From: an uncultured Duganella sp.
GTDB lineage: Bacteria; Pseudomonadota; Gammaproteobacteria; Burkholderiales; Burkholderiaceae
Length of the DNA: 64,000 nt
Reading direction: 5' to 3'
Assembly: GCA_946482635.1 (NCBI GenBank)
Contig: CAMLSG010000002.1
Location: 1 to 64,000, forward strand
This document shows, in pieces, positions 62,892 through 64,000 of this stretch. The notes under the pieces were generated by a model, which worked only from the letters and a program-made list of their open reading frames with translations, ran no database searches and was not told the origin of the DNA. Position 1 is the first letter of the stretch. The number at the start of each line of letters is the position of its first letter. A program made the translations under genes and the position numbers.

Positions 62892-64000
62892 ATGACTACC
62901 CTCCTCCAGCGTGACCCGCAGTCCTGGCGCGATATCAACGGCCTCGATACCGCCGAAGAGATTGCGCAGCAGCCGGCCCTGTGGCGCGAACTGGGCGCCA
63001 GCCTGCAAAGCCGCGCCGCCGACGTTGCAGCCTTCCTCGGCGGCTGCCTGCACAATCCGCAGCAGCGCGTGATCCTGACCGGCGCGGGCAGCTCCTGCTA
63101 TGTGGGCGAAATCGTCGCCGATGAACTGAATGCCGCCTGGCCCGCGCAGGTACGCGCCGTGGCGACCACCACCCTGTTGACGCACCCGGAGCTGTACCTC
63201 GAACCGGACGCGCCAACCCTGCTGGTGTCCTTCGCCCGCAGCGGCAGCAGCCCGGAAAGCCTGGCCGCAGTGGACCTGGTGCGCGAACTGGTAGCCGACG
63301 CACGCTTCCTGAACATCACCTGCAATGCGCAAGGCCATCTGGCACGCAAAGGCGATACCGACGCGCGCACCTTCAACCTGCTGATGCCGGCCGCCAGCTG
63401 CGACCGCGGCTTCGCCATGACCAGCAGCTTCACCTGCATGCTGCTGGCCGCCTTATGCGTGCTGGGCAAAGGCGAATGGCAGGAGCGCCTGGCGGCGCTG
63501 GCGCAAGCCGGCGACGCCGCATTGCGCGACTGGGCGGCACCGGTGGCTGCGCTGGCGGCGCAGCCGGTGGAACGCGTGGTCTACCTGGGCAGCGGCCCGC
63601 TGGAAGCGCTGGCAAAAGAATCCGCCTTGAAGATCCTGGAACTGACCGGCGGCCGCGTGCTGGCCATGTCGAACACAGCGCTCGGATTCCGCCACGGCCC
63701 GAAATCGGCGCTGAACCAGCAATCGCTGGTGGTGCTGTTCCGCAGCAGCAAAGCGCTGGCGCGCCGTTATGAAGAAGACCTTTTGCAGGAGCTGCGCCGC
63801 GATGGCGTGGCCGGCTCGGTGGTCACCGTTGGCAGCGAAGCCGACATTTCGGTCGCCGCGCCGGCCCAGTTGTCCGATTCGTGGCTGGCGCCACTGTGGC
63901 TGCTGATGGCGCAGCAATACGCCCTGCACCAGTCGGCCGCGCTCGGCCTGACGCCCGACAATCCCTTCGCCGACGGCACCGTCAACCGCGTGGTGCAAGG
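62892..64000 (+). CDS. agaS: AgaS family sugar isomerase/deaminase (SIS domains), 3' end outside window
   Basis: An open frame from the ATG at 62892 to the window end, 369 codons. AgaS converts galactosamine-6-phosphate into tagatose-6-phosphate in GalNAc/GalN catabolism. Two SIS domains are seen: VILTGAGSSCYVGEIVADEL and LLVSFARSGSSPESLAAVDL in the first, then VVYLGSGPLEALAKESALKI, LELTGGRVLAMSNTALGFRHGPKS in the second (split here into short motifs). Full length is about 385-390 aa, so only the end is missing. It is divergent from the alpha-GalNAcase genes and probably opens the GalNAc catabolic operon. The ribosome site is weak. Confidence 0.93.
   Translation, partial: MTTLLQRDPQSWRDINGLDTAEEIAQQPALWRELGASLQSRAADVAAFLGGCLHNPQQRVILTGAGSSCYVGEIVADELNAAWPAQVRAVATTTLLTHPELYLEPDAPTLLVSFARSGSSPESLAAVDLVRELVADARFLNITCNAQGHLARKGDTDARTFNLLMPAASCDRGFAMTSSFTCMLLAALCVLGKGEWQERLAALAQAGDAALRDWAAPVAALAAQPVERVVYLGSGPLEALAKESALKILELTGGRVLAMSNTALGFRHGPKSALNQQSLVVLFRSSKALARRYEEDLLQELRRDGVAGSVVTVGSEADISVAAPAQLSDSWLAPLWLLMAQQYALHQSAALGLTPDNPFADGTVNRVVQ

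Overview
The window is GC-rich chromosomal DNA that looks like a member of the Oxalobacteraceae (Massilia/Duganella/Janthinobacterium type, Burkholderiales). This is inferred from the grpE-dnaK, hemH and nadK-recN heat-shock/housekeeping block, the PEP-CTERM proteins, the TolC/rhodanese/methyltransferase operon, the infA copy next to a cold-shock gene, and the family membership of most proteins. No insertion sequence, phage, CRISPR array or rRNA was seen. One tRNA gene is present.

Layout. 1-2542: dnaK (cut by the window edge) and grpE, with a sigma-32 promoter and a CIRCE operator. 2543-9529: hemH, then an accessory stretch of unfamiliar small genes and a helically phased inverted repeat, then the nadK-recN pair. 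9669-17802: VOC protein, small membrane proteins, hydrolase, DUF3667 protein, sugar dehydrogenase, gloA, and the tolC operon with a TetR regulator. 17944-22386: a solute-binding protein and a trans-3-hydroxy-L-proline dehydratase/pyrroline-2-carboxylate reductase/M28 peptidase operon, divergent from a FadR-type regulator. 22383-27930: a cobalamin riboswitch followed by an exported CobN-like chelatase and two proton-channel-like proteins (ExbB-like, and DUF2149/ExbD-like), all with ATGA overlaps. 28095-32934: small genes, two tandem YkgJ proteins, an MFS permease, uppP and recQ. 32909-44754: PEP-CTERM proteins (one a head-to-tail fused duplicate), regulators, trmB, drug/metabolite exporters, an AraC gene broken by a stop codon, tRNA-Gly, a cold-shock gene, infA and a candidate small RNA. 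44838-52612: GH43 arabinanase-like enzyme, oxidoreductase/LysR pair, M28 peptidase, LysR/AhpD-like pair and a chemoreceptor. 52624-64000: a GalNAc-glycan locus.

How the genes work together. The B12-controlled CobN-like/ExbB-like/ExbD-like operon looks like a periplasmic, ion-driven tetrapyrrole-handling machine and is the strongest candidate for a poorly described system. The right end is a coherent alpha-N-acetylgalactosamine utilisation locus. It has two mechanistically different alpha-GalNAcases (GH31-type and GH109), a TonB-dependent receptor, a phosphoesterase and, divergently, agaS for galactosamine-6-phosphate. AgaR-like repeats lie in the shared intergenic region. The hydroxyproline operon converts trans-3-hydroxy-L-proline to proline in two steps and carries an exported peptidase gene that could supply the substrate.
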